A stretch of DNA of 64,000 nt, taken from the NCBI RefSeq assembly GCF_014644495.1, contig NZ_BMKU01000007.1:62001-126000 (forward strand), written 5' to 3'. Position 1 is the first letter of the stretch, and each line of letters opens with the position of its first letter. The position numbers were made by a program, and so were the translations under genes. Shown here piece by piece: positions 1-7,377 of the stretch. The DNA is from Pseudarthrobacter polychromogenes (GTDB lineage: Bacteria; Actinomycetota; Actinomycetes; Actinomycetales; Micrococcaceae). The notes beneath the pieces were generated by a model that made no database searches, was not told the origin of the DNA, and saw only the letters and a program-made list of their open reading frames with translations.

Positions 1-1
1 C

Positions 2-307
2 GAACCATTCGGCCTGGTCATGATTGAGGCACTGGCCACCGGCACGCCGGTCATCGGCACCCCAGCAGGCTCAGCGCCCGAAATCATCGATCACGGGCGG
101 ACCGGATTCCTGGGGTCCACCGACCAGCTGGCCGGCCTTGTCCATAAGGCAGCGGGCCTGGACCGCGCGCTGTGCCGGCGGACGGTGGAGCAACGGTTCA
201 GTGAAGAACGCATGGTGAACGATTACTTGCGGCTGTTCGGGGATCTCCTTGGGGGCAAGATGCCCGCAGGGGTTCCGCATGCCGCCGGCTTGCACCAGAA
301 TCTTTAA
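2..307 (+). CDS. Glycosyltransferase family 4, C-terminal end (partial)
   Basis: The gene is cut by the left edge; codons are in phase from base 2 and the frame is open from there to TAA at 305-307. The first visible residues, EPFGLVMIEALATGTPVI, are the donor-binding E-x7-E region of GT-B glycosyltransferases (GT4/GT1 clan), which holds the nucleotide-sugar. About 80 residues of the C-terminal helices follow. The acceptor cannot be told from this fragment. A glycogen-debranching-type enzyme starts 59 bp downstream on the same strand, so a role in polysaccharide metabolism is possible but is only inferred from context. Confidence 0.8.
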   Translation, partial: EPFGLVMIEALATGTPVIGTPAGSAPEIIDHGRTGFLGSTDQLAGLVHKAAGLDRALCRRTVEQRFSEERMVNDYLRLFGDLLGGKMPAGVPHAAGLHQNL

Positions 308-348
308 GGGGCGGGCAGTCTTCGGATCCCCGGCAGGAGCCCGCCCCT
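307..348 (+). terminator. GC-rich hairpin between glycosyltransferase and debranching enzyme
   Basis: Perfect 10-bp arms AGGGGCGGGC (307-316) and GCCCGCCCCT (339-348) are separated by a 22-nt loop. The hairpin starts at the stop codon of the upstream gene and there is no T-run after it. It could be a weak terminator or an mRNA-stabilising 3' structure. Confidence 0.4.
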
Positions 349-366
349 AATCGAAGGAGCCCCTTC

Positions 367-2520
367 ATGACTGCATGGAACGCCGACACCGAAGCCGCTG
401 CCTCAGAGTCAGGTTCGGTCACGGTGGTGGAGGGGTCCTCATTCTGCATTTCTTCCGGAACGGGGGACATCAGCGCTGACAGCGGTACCTACGGAGCCTT
501 TTTCCAGGACACGCGCATTGTTTCCCACTGGATCCTGAGAATCAATGGCTCCCTCCGCGAGCCTCTGGGCGCGCAGCGGCCCAAACCCTTCGAAGCTGTG
601 TTCGTTGGCAGGGCAAAAGGGTCCCGACGCCAGTTTGATGGCCCCCTGGTGGTGCGGCAGCACCGCCACGTCGGCCCTGGCCTGCAGGATGACATCACGC
701 TGGAAAACTACTCGGCGGAGCCTGTGGAGTGCGAGGTTGAGCTTTTTGTGGACGCAGACCAGTCCGACCTTTTTGATGTCAAGGTCGGGCGGAGCTCCCG
801 GCACCCGGACTCTGTCCGCACGGTCCGCGACGGCCAGCTTGTGATCGAAAGCGCCCGCAACGGGCAGCGGCGCGGCACCGCTGTCCGCGCCCGCGGTGCC
901 GACGTAACTACAGACGGGCTCCGCTTCCACGTGACCGTCCCGCCCCGCGGCAAGTGGGCCACCAGCGTCATCGTGGTTCCCCTGATCAACGGCGAGGCTC
1001 CGGCCGGAGCCTTCTCCGAGGCCGGGCCCCCACACCACCGGGAAGGCGTCCGCCGGCACCGCAACTGGGAGCAGAAGGTCCCGGTGATCACCGTGGCGGA
1101 CGCCAACCTGCAGAACGTCCTGAACCGCAGCCAGAGCGACCTGGGTTCACTCCGCATTTTTGATCCGCACCACCCCGAGCGTGCAGCTGTGGCGGCCGGC
1201 GCACCCTGGTTCATGGCTCTGTTCGGGCGTGACTCCATCCTGGCCTCCTACATGAGCCTCATGGTTGATCCCACGTTGGCGGCAGGGACGCTGCAGACTT
1301 TGGCCGGTCTCCAGGGGACGAAGGTGGACCAGGATTCAGAGGAGGAACCGGGGCGCATCCCGCACGAAGTCCGGCTGGGCGTCACCGCAGGCCTGGCATT
1401 GGGAGGTACAGCCTATTACGGAACCGCGGATGCAACCCCGCTGTTCGCGGCCCTCGTCGGGGAACTCAGCAGATGGGGCCTGTCACGGGACATCGTTGAA
1501 CCATTGCTTCCCCATGTGGACCGTGCACTGGACTGGATCGAGCATTACGGCGACCGCGACGGTGACGGGTTCGTGGAGTACATCCGGCCCAATGACCACG
1601 GGCTCGTCAACCAGGGTTGGAAAGACTCCTGGGACGGCATCAACTTCGCTGATGGCACCATGGCAGAGGCGCCCATTGCCCTCTGCGAAGTCCAGGCCTA
1701 CGTCTACGGCGCCTACGTGGGCCGGTCCCTGCTGGCCCGCTGGAGCGGCGACCGCGCCCTGGAACAGCACTGGGAGGCGCGCGCCGCCGAGTTGAAGGCT
1801 GCTTTCAACGAGAAGTTCTGGCTGCCGGACAAGGGCTATTTCGCCGTGGCATTGGATAAGGACAAGCGGCCCGTGGACGCCTGTACTTCAAACATGGGCC
1901 ACTGCCTGTGGATGGGCATCGTGGATGAGGATAAGGCGGCATCCGTCGTGGAGCACCTGATGTCGCCGCAGATGTTTACCGGCTGGGGGATCCGCACCCT
2001 GGGTTCCGACATGGGCGCCTACAACCCCGTCAGTTACCACAACGGTTCAGTGTGGCCCCATGATTCCGCCCTGGTTGCCACCGGGCTGATGCGCTACGGG
2101 TTCGTGGAGGAGGCCCGGCAGCTGGCCACCGGTCTCTTCGACGCCGCCGAACACTTCGATGGCAGGCTGCCCGAACTCTTCTGCGGCTTTGACCGCGGCG
2201 AGTTCGAAGCTCCTGTGCCGTACCCAACCGCATGCTCGCCGCAGGCCTGGGCTGCTGCTGCGCCGGTGCAGCTGATCCGCGCGCTCCTCCGGTTCGACCC
2301 CGTGTTCACCCGCGGAGTGGTGCACCTCGCGCCCATCCTGCCGGAGGCCCTGGGCGACTTCCAGGCCGCGAACGTCCTGCTGGACACCTCCCGGATCACC
2401 ATCAGGGCCCACGGAACGGGCGGCAGCATTGATGGGCTGCCGCCCGGCCTTAAACTCCTCGCCGAGCCACGTCCGCCCCTGGCCTACCCGCCCCAGGTCT
2501 ATCCGGCCCAGGGCGCCTGA
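367..2520 (+). CDS. Amylo-alpha-1,6-glucosidase-like glycogen debranching protein
   Basis: A 717-aa cytosolic protein without a signal peptide. The first ~300 residues match the bacterial glycogen-debranching N-terminal domain (GDE_N type, beta-sandwich). The rest is an (alpha/alpha)6 barrel of the GH63/GH133 kind. Visible landmarks are PWFMALFGRDSI (about residues 278-289), QGWKDSWDGI with the likely acidic catalytic residues, and YHNGSVWPHD near residue 560. The expected reaction is hydrolysis of alpha-glucosidic branch linkages, but related proteins act on other oligosaccharides. The start has AAGGAG eight bases upstream. It follows a glycosyltransferase on the same strand. Confidence 0.85.
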   Translation: MTAWNADTEAAASESGSVTVVEGSSFCISSGTGDISADSGTYGAFFQDTRIVSHWILRINGSLREPLGAQRPKPFEAVFVGRAKGSRRQFDGPLVVRQHRHVGPGLQDDITLENYSAEPVECEVELFVDADQSDLFDVKVGRSSRHPDSVRTVRDGQLVIESARNGQRRGTAVRARGADVTTDGLRFHVTVPPRGKWATSVIVVPLINGEAPAGAFSEAGPPHHREGVRRHRNWEQKVPVITVADANLQNVLNRSQSDLGSLRIFDPHHPERAAVAAGAPWFMALFGRDSILASYMSLMVDPTLAAGTLQTLAGLQGTKVDQDSEEEPGRIPHEVRLGVTAGLALGGTAYYGTADATPLFAALVGELSRWGLSRDIVEPLLPHVDRALDWIEHYGDRDGDGFVEYIRPNDHGLVNQGWKDSWDGINFADGTMAEAPIALCEVQAYVYGAYVGRSLLARWSGDRALEQHWEARAAELKAAFNEKFWLPDKGYFAVALDKDKRPVDACTSNMGHCLWMGIVDEDKAASVVEHLMSPQMFTGWGIRTLGSDMGAYNPVSYHNGSVWPHDSALVATGLMRYGFVEEARQLATGLFDAAEHFDGRLPELFCGFDRGEFEAPVPYPTACSPQAWAAAAPVQLIRALLRFDPVFTRGVVHLAPILPEALGDFQAANVLLDTSRITIRAHGTGGSIDGLPPGLKLLAEPRPPLAYPPQVYPAQGA

Positions 2521-2539
2521 CAGGAGCAGCGCGGACCAG

Positions 2540-3070
2540 TCAGGGAACCTCCCGCTCAAGCACGAAGTCGTGTTCAACCGCGCTGCCCAGCCGGAATGAC
2601 TTGGTTCCCACCTTGCGGAACCCGGACTTCCCATAAAACCGGATGGCCCGGGCGTTCTGGCTGTTGACTCCCAGCCAGACGCCCCGGCCGCCGGCTTCCC
2701 CCGCCGCCTGGAGGCTGGCGTGCATCAGTTCGGCGGCGGCCCCGAGCCCGTGGTGTTCCGGGTGGACGTAGCACTTGCTCAGCTCCACGGACGGAACGAT
2801 TCCCAGCGCCGCAACGACGTCCGGGTCTTCGGGCGGCCGGTTCACCAGCAGGCTGTAGCCACGCAGCCCGCCGCCGTCGATCACCAGGATGGTGGTGTCC
2901 GGATCGGCCAGGTAGTCCTGAAAGTGGCGTTCACTGAGCGTGTTCGCAAGGTGCGCTGCGATGTCATCAGGTGACGCCGACGGCGGGCACGCCAGCGGAA
3001 AGGTGACAGCCGCCAGCGCGGCCAGCGCGCCGGCGTCGTCCGCTGCCGCCTTTCGGATGGAAGAGGTCAT
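2540..3070 (-). CDS. GNAT family N-acetyltransferase
   Basis: A 176-aa single-domain protein. The acetyl-CoA-binding signature is visible in the middle: a beta strand ending in CYVHPEHHGLGAAAELM supplies the R/Q-x-x-G-x-G/A-like loop. It is followed by the WLGVNSQNARAIRFYGKSGF segment typical of motif B. The substrate cannot be predicted. It lies just downstream of the isomerase/oxidoreductase operon on the same strand but is separated from it by a strong palindrome, so it is probably transcribed on its own. It converges on the debranching gene. Confidence 0.85.
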   Translation of the reverse strand: MTSSIRKAAADDAGALAALAAVTFPLACPPSASPDDIAAHLANTLSERHFQDYLADPDTTILVIDGGGLRGYSLLVNRPPEDPDVVAALGIVPSVELSKCYVHPEHHGLGAAAELMHASLQAAGEAGGRGVWLGVNSQNARAIRFYGKSGFRKVGTKSFRLGSAVEHDFVLEREVP

Positions 3071-3096
3071 GCAGGGATTTTACGTCCCTGCCGTCG

Positions 3097-3159
3097 GAGT
3101 TTTTGTCCAGATATGCAGGTTTCAAGGCCTCACAACCCTGCATATCTGGACAAAAACTC
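3097..3159. repeat. 63-bp perfect palindrome (23-bp arms), probable terminator
   Basis: Arms of 23 bp at 3097-3119 and 3137-3159 are perfect reverse complements with a 17-nt loop. The core of the arm is TTTTTGTCCAGATATGCAGG. It sits between the stop of the sugar isomerase gene (3166) and the start of the GNAT gene (3070), so on the minus strand it can end the upstream operon. The arm is unusually long and AT-rich compared with other hairpins here, which also fits a dispersed REP-like element. Confidence 0.7.
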
Positions 3160-3165
3160 TTGGGG

Positions 3166-4161
3166 TTACTGTTTGAAAGCGGCGTCGAAGGAAGTGTTCG
3201 ACGGCGGGAAGTCGAACTTCTTGAGGGCAGCGAGGGCTTCGGGGGCGCCGTGCAGGCGGTCCATGCCGGCGTCTTCCCATTCGACCGAGATGGGGCCGTC
3301 GTAGCCGATCGCGGACAGCGCGCGGAAGGACGCTTCCCAGGGGACGTCGCCGCGTCCGGCGGAGACGAAGTCCCAGCCGCGGCGGGGGTCGCCCCAGGGG
3401 AGGTGGGAACCCATGACGGTGTTCCGGCCTGTCTGGCGGACCTTGGTGTCCTTGCAGTCCACGTGGTAGATCCGGTCCTTGAAGTCCCAGATGAAGGAGA
3501 CGGGATCGATGCCCTGCCACATCATGTGCGACGGGTCCCAGTTCAAGCCGAACGCTTCGCGGTGGCCAATAGCTTCGAGGGTGCGGACGGTGGTCCAGTA
3601 GTCGTAGGCGATTTCGGAGGGGTGGACCTCGTGGGCGAACCGGACGCCGCATTCGTCGAAGACGTCCAGGATGGGGTTCCAGCGGTCGGCAAAATCCTGG
3701 TAGCCGGCGTCGATGACCTTTTCGGGGACGGGCGGGAACATGGCGACGTACTGCCAGATGGAAGAGCCTGTGAAGCCGACGACGGTGTCCACGCCGAGTG
3801 CCTTGGCGAGCCGGGCGGTGTGCTGCATTTCCTCGGCGGCACGCTGGCGGACGCCTTCGGGGTCGCCGTCGCCCCAGACCTTGGCCCCCACGATGGCCTG
3901 GTGGCGGAAGTCGATGGGGTCATCGCAGACGGCCTGGCCTTTGAGGTGGTTGGAGATGGCCCAGACTTTGAGGTTGTACTTCTCCAGCAGGGCGAGCTTG
4001 GACTCGACGTAGCCGGGCTCGTCCCAGCGCCAGGCGTCCAGGTGGTCTCCGGAGACGGCGATTTCCAGGCCGTCGTAGCCCCAGCCGGAGGCGAGCCTGG
4101 CGACTTCCTCGAGCGGCAGGTCGGCCCACTGGCCGGTGAACAGGGTAAACGGGCGGGGCAT
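3166..4161 (-). CDS. Sugar phosphate isomerase/epimerase family protein (xylose isomerase-like TIM barrel)
   Basis: A 331-aa TIM-barrel protein of the AP-endonuclease-2/xylose-isomerase-like superfamily. Expected metal-binding residues are visible in order: E in HEVHPSE, D in NWDPSH, H in IYHVDCKD and E in SVEWEDAG. The ATG at 4161 is chosen because AAGGAG precedes it and the family N-terminus (LFTGQWADLPLEEVARLA) begins there. A longer open frame to 4377 overlaps the upstream gene. It is the last gene of a four-gene operon and starts one base after the stop of the oxidoreductase. Members isomerise, epimerise or dehydrate sugars and keto-sugars; the substrate is not known. Confidence 0.85.
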   Translation of the reverse strand: MPRPFTLFTGQWADLPLEEVARLASGWGYDGLEIAVSGDHLDAWRWDEPGYVESKLALLEKYNLKVWAISNHLKGQAVCDDPIDFRHQAIVGAKVWGDGDPEGVRQRAAEEMQHTARLAKALGVDTVVGFTGSSIWQYVAMFPPVPEKVIDAGYQDFADRWNPILDVFDECGVRFAHEVHPSEIAYDYWTTVRTLEAIGHREAFGLNWDPSHMMWQGIDPVSFIWDFKDRIYHVDCKDTKVRQTGRNTVMGSHLPWGDPRRGWDFVSAGRGDVPWEASFRALSAIGYDGPISVEWEDAGMDRLHGAPEALAALKKFDFPPSNTSFDAAFKQ

Positions 4162-4162
4162 G

Positions 4163-5341
4163 TCAGGCTCCTTCGGTGGCGGGGGAGAGCTGGACCAGGG
4201 TGCTGTTGGAGGCGGCTGATTGCTCCACGGCGTCCAGGATGCGCTGGACTTCCAGTCCGTCCTCGAACGACGGCGACGGCGCGGTTCCGGAGCTGACGGC
4301 CAGCAGGAAGTCGCGGACCTCGTGCGTGAACGTGTGCTCCCAGCCGATGATGTGGCCCTGCGGCCACCACGCGTCAAGGTAGGGGTGTTCGGGTTCGCTG
4401 ACCAGGATCCTGCGGAAGCCTTGCTCCCGGGCGGGTGCGGTTGCGTCGAGGAACTGGAGTTCGTTGAGGTTTTCCAGGTCGAAGCGCAGGGCCCCCTTGT
4501 CGCCGAAAACCTCGAGCTGCAGGGAGTTCTTCCGGCCGGTGGCCACCCGGGATGCCTCCACTGAGGCGATTGCCCCGGAGGCGAGGGACAGCGTTGCCCA
4601 GGCGGCGTCGTCGACCGTTACGTCCTCGAGCCCGCCTGCGGGACCGCCCGTGCCGGGGCGGCGGTTCACGAAGGTGTGGGTCCGGCCCGAGACTTCCGTG
4701 ACCTGGTCTCCGAGCAGGAACAGGACCTGGTCGATCGCATGGGAGGCGATGTCGCCGAGGGCCCCGGACCCGGCGGTTTCCTTGCGGAGGCGCCAGGTCA
4801 TGGGTGCCTGGTCATCCGCGAGCCAATCCTGCAGGTAGGCGGCGCGGACGTGCCTGACCGTTCCTATCCTGCCCTCGCCGATGAGCTCCCTGGCCAGGGC
4901 GAGGGCCGGAACCCTGCGGTAGTTGAACCCCACCATCGACTGCACGCCCCGGGCCCTGGCGGCGCCGGCGGCAGCGGTCATGGCCTCAGCCTCCGCCATT
5001 GTGTTGGCCAGCGGCTTTTCCAGCAGTACGTGCTTGCCGGCAGCCAGGGCGGCGATGGCAATTTCGGCGTGCATCCAGCCGGGTGCGCAGACGTCGATGA
5101 TGTGGATGTCGTCCCGGTCCAGGACAGTCCGCCAGTCCGTGGCGGTTTCTGCCCACCCGTATTTGGCGGCGGCCTCCGCAACGGCTTCGGCGTCCCGTCC
5201 CACCAGGACTTTCTGCTCGAACGCGGGGACGTCGAAGTAGCTGGCGACGTTCCGCCACGCGTTGGAGTGTGCCTTGCCCATAAAGGCGTAGCCGATCATG
5301 GCCACGCCCAGCGGCGCGGTAGTGCCTGCGCCCGGGCTCAT
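4163..5341 (-). CDS. Gfo/Idh/MocA family oxidoreductase (operon gene 3)
   Basis: A 392-aa NAD(P)-dependent sugar dehydrogenase of the Gfo/Idh/MocA family. The Rossmann start is AMIGYAFMGKAHS, with Ala in place of the second Gly of the fingerprint. LLEKPLANT carries the conserved EKP lysine, and DIASHAIDQ supplies the H-x-x-D catalytic motif of family dehydrogenases. The C-terminal domain includes YLDAWWPQGHIIGWEHTF. It overlaps the upstream dehydrogenase by 4 bp (ATGA), so translation is likely coupled. With the two isomerase-like genes it probably oxidises or reduces a sugar at C3. It is compared with LgdA-type levoglucosan dehydrogenase in the findings. Confidence 0.88.
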   Translation of the reverse strand: MSPGAGTTAPLGVAMIGYAFMGKAHSNAWRNVASYFDVPAFEQKVLVGRDAEAVAEAAAKYGWAETATDWRTVLDRDDIHIIDVCAPGWMHAEIAIAALAAGKHVLLEKPLANTMAEAEAMTAAAGAARARGVQSMVGFNYRRVPALALARELIGEGRIGTVRHVRAAYLQDWLADDQAPMTWRLRKETAGSGALGDIASHAIDQVLFLLGDQVTEVSGRTHTFVNRRPGTGGPAGGLEDVTVDDAAWATLSLASGAIASVEASRVATGRKNSLQLEVFGDKGALRFDLENLNELQFLDATAPAREQGFRRILVSEPEHPYLDAWWPQGHIIGWEHTFTHEVRDFLLAVSSGTAPSPSFEDGLEVQRILDAVEQSAASNSTLVQLSPATEGA

Positions 5342-6468
5342 GCGGAGTCTCCGAGGGTCAGGGTTTCCGGTGCCCAGTCTTCGGGGAGGGGTGCCGACGC
5401 CGGCGCGGAGCTTGCCACGTCCACGAACGTTCCCGAATCCATGGACTCCGAGATGGAGACCATCGCATCCAGCACGTGGTAGGCCAGGTCGCCGGTGGCA
5501 CGGTGCGCGACACCGGCGCGGAGCGAGCGCGCCATGTCCAGGACGCCCATGCCGCGGCCGTTCGCGGGCCCCGTGGCCGGGACGGTGGTCCAGTCCTCGT
5601 CGCCTGCCCGCCAGAGCTTGACGTCGCCGTCGAAGTTGTTGGGATCCGGCAGGGAAAGGGTGGCCTCGGTTCCGGTGATCTCCACGAAGCCCATCCGGGT
5701 ACGCGGGGACTCGAAGGAGAAGACGCTGTGGGAGGATGCTCCGCTCTCGAACTGGGCCATCGCTGAGACGTGGGTGGGGACCTCCACCGTGAATTCCTCG
5801 CCGGCCTTGGGGCCGGAACCGATCACGCGGACTTCTTTGGATTTAGAGCCGACGGCGGCCACCTTGCGGATGGAGCCGAAGGCCTGCACCAGGGTGGTGA
5901 GGTAGTACGGGCCCATGTCGAACAGCGGGCCCGCCCCGTACTGGAACAGGAAGGCCGGGTTGGGGTGCCAGGACTCCGGTCCGGGCGTCTGGAACGTGGT
6001 CATGGCCGTCAGCGGGGTGCCGATGTCGCCGCGCTGGATCAGGCGCAGCGCGGTCTGGAGGCCGGCGCCAAGGAAGGTGTCGGGGGCGCAGCCCAGGCGG
6101 ATGCCTGCGGAGTCGGCCGTCTTGAGGAGCCCCAGCCCGGATTCCCGGTCCAGGGAGAACGGCTTTTCCGTCCAGACGTGCTTGCCGGCGTTGACGGCTG
6201 CGGTGGCCACCTCCACGTGGGCTGCCGGGATGGTCAGGTTGACGATGATTTCGACGTCGGGATGGTGCAGTGCCTTCTCCACCCCGCCCCACTCGGCGAT
6301 TCCGTATTCCTTGGCCCGGGCCTCGGCGGCCTCCTCGAAGAGGTCCGCGATGACGTGGACCTTGAGGTCAGGGAACGTGGTGAGGTTGTCCAGGTACTGC
6401 TTGCTGATGTTGCCCGCGCCGATGACGCCGACGCCAACCGGGCCCTTGGCCATGGAGGGGATGCTCAT
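5338..6468 (-). CDS. Gfo/Idh/MocA family oxidoreductase (operon gene 2)
   Basis: A 376-aa second member of the family, clearly divergent from its neighbour. The nucleotide fold begins VGVGVIGAGNISKQYL and the EKP motif is in VWTEKPFSLD. The substrate domain has FDMGPYYLTTLVQAFG in place of the H-x-x-D box, so the catalytic residue differs from the first enzyme and the chemistry may run in the reductive direction. It overlaps both neighbours by 4 bp, which makes the operon tightly coupled. Two such enzymes with two isomerase-like proteins suggest an oxidation, elimination/hydration, reduction sequence on a sugar. Confidence 0.88.
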   Translation of the reverse strand: MSIPSMAKGPVGVGVIGAGNISKQYLDNLTTFPDLKVHVIADLFEEAAEARAKEYGIAEWGGVEKALHHPDVEIIVNLTIPAAHVEVATAAVNAGKHVWTEKPFSLDRESGLGLLKTADSAGIRLGCAPDTFLGAGLQTALRLIQRGDIGTPLTAMTTFQTPGPESWHPNPAFLFQYGAGPLFDMGPYYLTTLVQAFGSIRKVAAVGSKSKEVRVIGSGPKAGEEFTVEVPTHVSAMAQFESGASSHSVFSFESPRTRMGFVEITGTEATLSLPDPNNFDGDVKLWRAGDEDWTTVPATGPANGRGMGVLDMARSLRAGVAHRATGDLAYHVLDAMVSISESMDSGTFVDVASSAPASAPLPEDWAPETLTLGDSA

Positions 6469-7241
6469 GCCTGGGCTCCTTCGGTGTTGGCGGCGGCGTT
6501 CTTTGCGGTGCTCCCGGCGGCCTTGAGGAACGCAAGGCTCTCCGCGATGCCCTCGAAGATGTCCCCGGCGTAGTCGTCGAATTCCACCACGCCCACCTCC
6601 AGGGAGGTGGCGGCGGCGATCACGTCCAGGACCGGAACCCGGCCCTTGCCTGCAGGCTGCTGCGCCTTGGTATCTGTGGTGAGGGGCCCGTCCTTGATGT
6701 GGATCAGCTTCACCCGGTCGCCGAGCTTGGCGAGGATGTCCACGGGGTCCTGCCCGCCGACAGCCACCCAGTAGGTGTCCACTTCAAGGACCAGTTCCGG
6801 ATCGAGCAGGCCGGCGAAGTACTCCAGGGCGGTCCGGCCCTCGATGGTGGACTCCAGCTCCCATTGGTGGTTGTGGTAGCCAACCCGGATGCCGTATTCG
6901 GCACCCTTCTTGGCGGCTTCATTCAATGCCGCTGCCGTGGCCTGGATGTCCTCTGCCGTCTGCCAGCGGTCGGCGGGGATGAACGGATCGATCACCGTGG
7001 TGATGCCCAGGCTTTTGGCCGCCGCGAAGATCTGGTCCTGGTCCTGGCTGAGCAGCGGTGCGTGGCCGGACGGTGCCGTCAGTCCGTTCTCTTTCAGGGC
7101 AGCGCCCAGTTCCTTTGCGGTGGCCACGAAGTTGTAGGGCTCCACCTGGGTAAAGCCGATGTCCGCGACCCTGCGGATGGTTCCTTCGAGGTCCTCCTGG
7201 ATGGCGTCACGCAGGGTGTAGAGCTGAATTGAGTAGGACAA
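6465..7241 (-). CDS. Sugar phosphate isomerase/epimerase family protein (operon gene 1)
   Basis: A 258-aa TIM-barrel protein and the first gene of the operon. Metal-site residues typical of the family are seen in GYHNHQWELE, VLEVDTYW, LIHIKDG and GVVEFDDY. The N-terminus SIQLYTLRDAIQEDLEGTIRRVADIGF is a clean family start. It ends with a 4-bp overlap into the next gene. The gap of about 136 bp to the divergent ROK regulator holds two inverted repeats that could be operators. The substrate is unknown; keto-sugar, inosose or 2-keto-myo-inositol type chemistry is possible. Confidence 0.85.
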   Translation of the reverse strand: MSYSIQLYTLRDAIQEDLEGTIRRVADIGFTQVEPYNFVATAKELGAALKENGLTAPSGHAPLLSQDQDQIFAAAKSLGITTVIDPFIPADRWQTAEDIQATAAALNEAAKKGAEYGIRVGYHNHQWELESTIEGRTALEYFAGLLDPELVLEVDTYWVAVGGQDPVDILAKLGDRVKLIHIKDGPLTTDTKAQQPAGKGRVPVLDVIAAATSLEVGVVEFDDYAGDIFEGIAESLAFLKAAGSTAKNAAANTEGAQA

Positions 7242-7282
7242 GGTGTCTCCCGGTTGCTTGGCCGCGATGGCAAGTGCTGTGA

Positions 7283-7298
7283 TGCAGGTCTACCTGCA
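7283..7298. promoter_or_regulatory. Inverted repeat between ROK gene and sugar operon (candidate operator 1)
   Basis: TGCAGGT-CT-ACCTGCA forms 7-bp perfect arms around a 2-bp centre. It lies 42 bp upstream of the first operon gene, near where its promoter should be, and next to a divergent ROK regulator. Confidence 0.5.
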
Positions 7299-7309
7299 AA
7301 GCTAGGATC

Positions 7310-7335
7310 ACTTTTGCCGAACGTCAAGCAAAAGT
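7310..7335. promoter_or_regulatory. Inverted repeat between ROK gene and sugar operon (candidate operator 2)
   Basis: ACTTTTGC (7310-7317) and GCAAAAGT (7328-7335) are perfect 8-bp arms with a 10-bp spacer, so the centres are about 32 bp from the first repeat. ROK repressors such as NagC and XylR bind AT-rich palindromes of this general shape. The site overlaps the TTGCTG hexamer (7335-7340) that could be the -35 of the ROK gene. Confidence 0.5.
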
Positions 7336-7377
7336 TGCTGCCGTGACATAAATAAGTAGATCTGCTATCCATGTCCT

